Assembly: GCA_024734555.1 (NCBI GenBank)
Contig: JANPWX010000443.1
Coordinates: 1,656,207 to 1,720,206 of the forward strand
Source: Trochalopteron elliotii
Lineage: Eukaryota > Chordata > Aves > Passeriformes > Leiothrichidae
Length of the DNA stretch: 64,000 nucleotides
Direction of reading: 5' to 3'
Shown: in pieces, positions 58,042 to 64,000 of the stretch
Numbering within the stretch: position 1 is the stretch's first letter
Layout: each line of letters begins with the position of its first letter
The notes under the pieces: model-generated
Seen by the model: only the letters and a program-made list of their open reading frames with translations
Told to the model about the DNA's origin: nothing
The model's database searches: none
Made by a program: the position numbers and the translations under genes

Positions 58042-59489
58042 ACAAGCAGTCATGTTTCCATGATATTTCCATTGACATTAACTTCAGGACGACTTCCTTT
58101 AATCGGGTTTAGTGGGGAGGAAGCTTCATATTCCTTGTCAGCTTTGTGTGTTTGCTCTTGTCCCTTTTAAAATCAGGTGGCAAATGAACCAGGAGGAAAA
58201 GATCACAGTCGGTTGGCTTGTCTTTATTCAGAGTGAAAACTAAAACAAATGTAACTTCAGCAGCAGTTCATGTACAGGGAGAACGTTTTGAGGTGATTTC
58301 AATATTTGTAGATGTAAAAATCTTAGGCTGCTGAAAGAGTGCATGAAAGGGAAGAGATCTCCTAAGACTTGAAAACTAACAAATAGTGTAACATCAGATT
58401 TTAATTGTTGTCCAGGTATAAAATGCCTTATTTTAAGGCTTGACTCATAATTAACTCACTCAACATAATCAACATTTATAGGCTAAAAATTCAACCTAAG
58501 CTGTGGTGTTCTGCATAAAAATTCTATCAACAAACCAAAACACCTGAAATGTTGAATTTATCAAGAAAAAGTGGGCTTGTACTAGGACAAAACATTAGTT
58601 TTAATCCTGAAGAAGTAGTAAATAGATTGTATTGGACAAGAAATGAGAGTAATTAACTTTTGCATTTCCACTGTGCAGCTGCAGCGTGTGGTGCCCGGAA
58701 GAATGGGTTTTGTGGAATTAGGCAGGAAACCTGGATTCTGTTCCTGGCATTTTCACAAATTTACTGAATTCTTCTAAGTCATTTAATCTCTGTAGTGAAG
58801 TAAAATAACTTCTCTACTTGCTGGGAATATAAAATGAATATTAAATTAATGATTGGGGGAGCCAGGAGCAATGTTGGCTGTGCACATGTTTAGCTAAATC
58901 AATGCTTTAGGATGCACATTTGCATAAAACCATACTGGAAAATTAGTCAGAGGCAGCCATGCAGTCTGGGTTCAGCCTGGGTAATATTTTACCTTAATTT
59001 GCACCTGACAGAAGTTATAGGGCCAAATGGATTGGAAGCTGGCTGAAATATAGCCCAGTTTAAAAGGAAAATGCATCTTATTGTAGCAGGTGCTCGGTAA
59101 AATATCAGTGAATCAAAATATTGAACCATTCAGGCCATTCCTCAGATTCTTCCCAAGGGCTTGGACAGGATCTGGGATTTTTTGGGAGCATTGATGTCCT
59201 GTGATGACTGGAATCCATCTGACAACAGAACTCTATTTTTACCCACAGTTTCCTGAAAGGTGAACTCAACATGACACAGAAAAACAGAATAGAAAGGAAG
59301 ATTAAAATATCTTGCAGTATTGAAACTGCAGCATGTTTTCCAGGACAGGAGTTCCAATTTTATTTATGTTTTCAAAGGAGCTTTGGAATTTTCCTTTGAT
59401 TTTTATCCCATATTTTTGAAACTTCTTAAAATCCTCAGAAGTCCAAGAGTTCCTGTGAAAATCCAGCCAGTGCAAGGAAAGTTTGGAGG

Positions 59490-59726
59490 AGGAAGGCAGG
59501 TTTAGATGGGATATCGGGAAGGAAGTGTTCCTTGTGAGCATGAGGAGGGGCTGGGCTGGAATTCCCAGAGAAGCTGTGACTGCCCCTGGATCCCTGGAAG
59601 TGTCCAAGGCCAGGTTGGAGCAGCCTGGGACAGTGGAAGGTGTCCCTGCCCATGGCAGGAATGGAATGGGATGAACTGGGATGGGCTTTGAGGTCCCTTC
59701 CAACCCAAACCATCCTGGGATTCTCT
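59490..59726 (+). mobile_element. CR1 LINE 3' end, most complete copy in the window
   Basis: Runs without gaps from GGAAGGCAGGTTTAGATGGG through AGAAGCTGTGACTGCCCCTG, AAGTGTCCAAGGCCAGGTTG and CCCTGCCCATGGCAGG to TTCCAACCCAAACCATCCTG and GATTCTCT. Least diverged copy, so probably the youngest. Confidence 0.92.
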
Positions 59727-61042
59727 AAGGAGCAGGAGCACTGTTTTTACAGAACATAGTTAGGAAAATGTCATTAGACAGGGAGCAGATCTTGAGGCTC
59801 TTGAAGATCAAGATCTTAAGGATCTTGAAGCCTGGATAAGCTTTGGCTACAGATCCTTCTGACTCTGGGATGCTTCAGCCTCTTTAGCAAACTTGCTCTG
59901 CATCTTTTAATGCACAACGTGCTGCATTTACATTAACATTCTGCAGTGTTCTTATATGCCTTTTAATCAATTTTTTAAAATGAGAAGATAATTACGTTCT
60001 ATACTTTTAATCTGACAGATCTGACTGAAATTGTCTAGCAGTTCCAAAAATTCCTGAGGAGCCTGCATGCAACCCACAGACCTGGAGAAAAGTCAGCCAC
60101 ATTTTTAACTCAGATTATCTTATGTTTTATTTTTTCTTCTCGTTAATTCAGGCACCCTTAATGATGAAATAAACGCCAATATTTGGAATTTGAGTTGTGT
60201 GACTCACCTGCTTCTTCTCTGTTGGCTTTTCTGCTTATAATTTTGATGTTGCCCAGCACATTGAATGGGGAGAAACTAAAAATTCATTGGATCAATGTTC
60301 AGGTGATGGACCCTGAGCTCTGGGTCGTGATTCAGAGTCAGAACAAGCCTGGGGAAGTCAGATGGTGTTTATCCCTCAGAAACACAAATGTCAGCAGCCA
60401 GGAGGATTATTTTAAACACTCCACCTCTCTTGACAAAGTTGTGACAGCCGTGCCAGGTTGGTGAGACCTGTGAAGTCACAGCTTAATTAGAGATGAAGAT
60501 TTGTTGTTTGGGAGGGAGGAACAGCAGTGACAGATCCAGCTGTAGCCCAGGGCTGTGGATTAGCTGAGGGCAAGGCTTTGACAAGATCCTCTGAATTTCC
60601 TCCTTTATCTTTTCCTTAACCCTCAGGGACCCTCGGGTGATCCCTTCCCCACCTGGAGCCTCCCAAGCATCTCTGCACACACAGAGGATTCCATGAGTGT
60701 CTCTCTCCTGGAATTTCTGCTGGAAACATCTGCAGCCCGTGCTGCTGGAGGAGAATCCTTCCCCTGGGATTACCTCCAGTGAAGCTGAAGAGATCAAGGT
60801 CATCTAAAGAGCTTATGCTCTCTCTTCTCCCTCACTTGGAAGGTACTTTGTAAACCACTATCATAAATTTTAAACTTCTGACTGGAAGGATGCCCAGCCA
60901 AAGTCTTTGAGGGATCAGATTAGTTTACATAAGACTTCTTCCTCACTTAAAAGAAAGTGCTGGGAGCTATCATCGAGGCATTTTGCTTAATCAAAAGTGT
61001 TTCAAATGAAACCATTTTGCTGTCAGAAAATGAAGAAATGAC

Positions 61043-61067
61043 AAAAAAAAAAAAAAAAAAAAAAAAA
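61043..61067 (+). repeat. A25 tract
   Basis: Uninterrupted run of 25 adenines followed by GAGAGAAAAA. No retrocopied gene or flanking duplication is recognisable before it. Confidence 0.85.
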
Positions 61068-64000
61068 GAGAGAAAAATCATGTAAGATGTAATTTAAGGA
61101 GGGGAAGGAAAAATAATAATCTAGCAGTGCACTGTAACAGGATTTCCTTATCAACCCCTTCCCAGATGCAGTCACTGTCATTTAGGCCATGCCAGTGACT
61201 GGTCTCATGCCAACCTAATACAAGTTGGTTCCACTTGTCACCCTTTCAATTTCCCAGCTGGACTCCGTTTTAAAGGGCATATTAGCATTATCAGAGGAAT
61301 CGTCAAGATGTGTCTTGGTTTTCTTTTAAATCTTTTTTTTTTTAATCCAAGTCTTATTAGTGGAAAAAATAATCAAGTGCTGGGGAGAAAAAAGGAATGT
61401 TATTATCTTTGGGTGGCATCAGATGTTATATGCTCTCAAATTAAATGTATTTTTTTTCTCCTTTCAAAAGAATGTGAGGTATCTTCTCCAACACAGAAAT
61501 CACTTTGCACAAGGTGCTGGAAAAATCCCTTTTGCAGTCCTAAATTCAAGTGATATCTATCCTTGGTTATTAAATCAATTATCTGAAAAAAAAAAGCCAT
61601 TGCTTATAACTTTTAGATGAACCCAGTTTCTGTGTTCAAAATTGCAAATATTCCAAAATTCAATATTCAAAATTATTCAAACACTCAAAATAGTGGGAAA
61701 TTATGAGAATGATTGAAAAGCAGTGGCTGTGTGCTGCCAAAATACTTTTAAGAGAAGAAAGTAATGTTATATTAAAACCAAAGCAACAGAAGATCTTACC
61801 TGCTTTTCCATCTACGTTATAAATTCTAAAAGTAATTTTTTTAGGCATTTTGTCAGACCTGTTTAAAATTGCAGTGTTGGAGAGGCCTTGTTGGTGATGT
61901 TCTGTTCATATATTATATTTGCTCTTCTTTCTTTAGTTCTTACTGAGATAATTAATGAAAACCTTTTGGTTATCGTTATTGGTGCTTTTCACAAAGATCA
62001 GGGTTTGTTAAAGAGAAACTGAAAATGGGGCTGGAGACAGGAGGTGGCCTTTGGGAAGAAATGATGAACAGAGGTGGCTCCACTCAGGAGCCATCCAGAA
62101 AATTGTTCCTCCCGGAGCAGTTCAGAGTCAGGATGTTCTGGGAACACAACTGAAAAGGAAATTTGTCCTCCTTCTTTAGGATGAGGTGAATGAGGCTGCT
62201 GAGGAAGAGGGAAAACTGGATTTAATGGCTAGGATTATTTGGGTCTCTGTATATTCTGTATTGGAGTCAATGTAATAAATACATTTCTTAAATCTTTCCT
62301 CTCTCTTTTGTCATTTCCCTTTTGTTTTGCTCTTTTTTTTCTCTCTGTATCCAAATGACCTGTTTCCATCCTTAATGAGATAACCTCTTTTGTTAACGAT
62401 TTTAGAGCTGAGTGGGCTCCTGCTGATTGTGCATCTACAGAAATGTTTCCACCTGAGAAGGAGTTGGGAAGGGAAGAGGTTGCTGACCCCTTCAGCTGCT
62501 GCTGAATTTCCAGCCACAAACTCAACTCCTCACTTTCCTTCAGCCACTCCCTTCTCCCCCTTCTCTGGGCATCAATCTTCCTGAAAGCAAAACTCTCCTT
62601 GGCAGGAAAAGAAATCATTGCTTGCTTTGTTTTAACCTTTCCTGTCATTTCCCAGATCATTTAATGGTGGGAAATTTCATTTCATCTGTCCATCCATGTA
62701 TAAAATGATCTCACTAAAGCCTGCTGGTTTTTTTTCCTCTGTTTTTATAAGTACCTTGAAGTCAGTAGAATTTTGCCAGTAAAACACCAGGACTAGTGAA
62801 TACTGCTGATATTTATTCTTACTTTCACTTGACTAAATCTAAAGGAATTCCTAGAGAATTGAGAGGAAATCTGCTGCTTATCTCCAGTATTTTATTTGTA
62901 TTTGATAAAAAACATTCAATTTCAATTCCTATTATTTTAATGCATTTTTAAATATATTTAAGTTTTCCTGCCCAAAAAGTAAGTGAGAAATGTGAAGTTA
63001 AGGTGCCACAAGTCAACTAAAGATTAACATAATTGTAGAGGTGTTTGATAAAAAAATAGCACAGTTTATCAGTATTAAATTTACAGGTGCAAATTCTGTT
63101 CCCATCAAAGATGATGCCTAAGCTTAATTAATTTTCATTTATGGGATGGAACTGCTTCAGTGGGCACAGTTTTGCTCTCAATGCCCAGCTGGATGGTTTT
63201 GCATTATCACACACAACTTTTTCACCCGATGCTGGAACAAATAAGTATCAAAGCACGAGTCAGATTAATCTTGTGTTTTTAGAGCAACTGCCTTAATCTG
63301 CCTCAGAGAGAAAAATCAGTGTACTTGTTATCATATTTGAGCAATCCATTATGAGATGTGCCAGGAGTTGCCACAGACTCAATTTCACATTGCCTTGATT
63401 GCATTTGAATACTGCTTGTTCTCCTGAGAGCCTGCCTGGATCAGTTTTATGATAATTCTCTTCTACCTGTGAAAGGTGAAATTCAGCACTGCTGGGGAGG
63501 TGGATCCATCCAGTATTTGCCATTAGAGAGCTCCTGTTTATTAATTTGCACACAAACCACTGTGCTGGGGCCAGCCTTTCCTCCTCAGCTCAGCCCTGCA
63601 GTGCATGGTCAGAAATTCCAGGGAATATCTTGCCAGAGTGATGCTTTAGGATTTGAGTTTTTCTATTTTCCATACATTTGCACTCCTGCAGTTCTTTAGT
63701 GTGTGACTCCAAACTCCACACACAGTGTCAGCTGCTGCTGCCCCATTTTGGGCAGACACAACAATTCCTCTCCAGGCCTGGGGATCAAGGACACCTCACT
63801 GCCTCAGGCCCCAGAGATGGAAACAAAAGTGGGTTGGGGGGAGAACTTGGGGTAAATGACTTCATTAGCTGAAGCTGTAACTGGGAGATGAACCCCCAAT
63901 ATGCACATGGCTCAAAGTGTGCAAACCCCTGACCCGGGGTCCATTTTGGGTGTAGGCCCTGGGGGGCTTTGTCTGCCCTGAATGTACCTGGAGGCCCCTC

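Larger units (their letters stand above)
45279..64000. other. AT-rich spacer, no gene supported
   Basis: About 18.7 kb with CR1 fragments, simple repeats and short palindromes. The longest frames are antisense: 45789-46313 (174 codons, TTG start) and 62235-62660 (141 codons, ATG). Neither has splice context or a recognisable domain. The first few hundred bases may be the 3' untranslated region of the segment ending at 45278. Confidence 0.5.

Noticed and set aside
60183..60464. 93-codon + strand frame with a hydrophobic start resembling a signal peptide
   Set aside because: The initial codon is TTG, the first ATG lies after the hydrophobic part, and no splice acceptor or homologous family is apparent.
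61043..61067. A25 tract as the tail of a processed pseudogene
   Set aside because: No coding remnant precedes it, no poly(A) signal or target-site duplication is seen, and processed pseudogenes are rare in birds.
62235..62660. 141-codon minus-strand frame with ATG
   Set aside because: The Lys/Arg/Glu-rich sequence follows from a purine-rich strand. No splice sites, neighbours or known motif support it.

Overview
This is a window of bird nuclear DNA. It contains at least twelve pieces of CR1 (chicken repeat 1) LINE in both orientations, short introns with GT/AG splice sites, CpG-rich promoter-like islands and AT-rich spacers. It could be a songbird, but I cannot fix the species. No bacterial, phage, CRISPR or rRNA/tRNA feature was seen, and long open frames are mostly chance frames in introns and spacers.

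The main gene is on the + strand, about 10.8 to 23.4 kb. I read fifteen coding exons plus a terminal exon, all phase-compatible, as the avian ZBBX gene (zinc finger B-box domain containing, expressed in multiciliated cells). The probable promoter is a CpG island at 5.9-7.0 kb with a CCAAT box and an almost perfect RFX X-box, the usual control element of cilium genes. It is followed by a 34-bp minisatellite of about 14 copies. The start codon lies in an exon at 10.76 kb, so noncoding first exon(s) are expected in the island.

The most interesting observation is that this ZBBX seems to lack its B-box. Exon 5 stops where the zinc finger should begin and keeps only one of the first pair of cysteines. 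The next exon found, 2.3 kb further on, resumes after the finger in the correct phase. That intron holds a second CpG-rich block (15.0-15.46 kb) and exon-like antisense frames (15.6-16.1 kb) that faintly resemble the missing ZBBX segment, so a local inversion or degraded copy is possible.

Downstream, four + strand exon-like segments (35.9, 40.1, 44.5 and 45.1 kb, the last ending in a stop) join in one open frame of about 145 codons. They are either the 3' end of an unrecognised gene or an alternative ZBBX tail, because the first is phase-compatible with ZBBX exon 15. The stretches 0-5.8, 23.6-35.9 and 45.3-64 kb hold no gene I can support, only CR1 pieces, simple repeats and a few sharp palindromes. 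All homology statements come from reading and memory of the family; no search was run.
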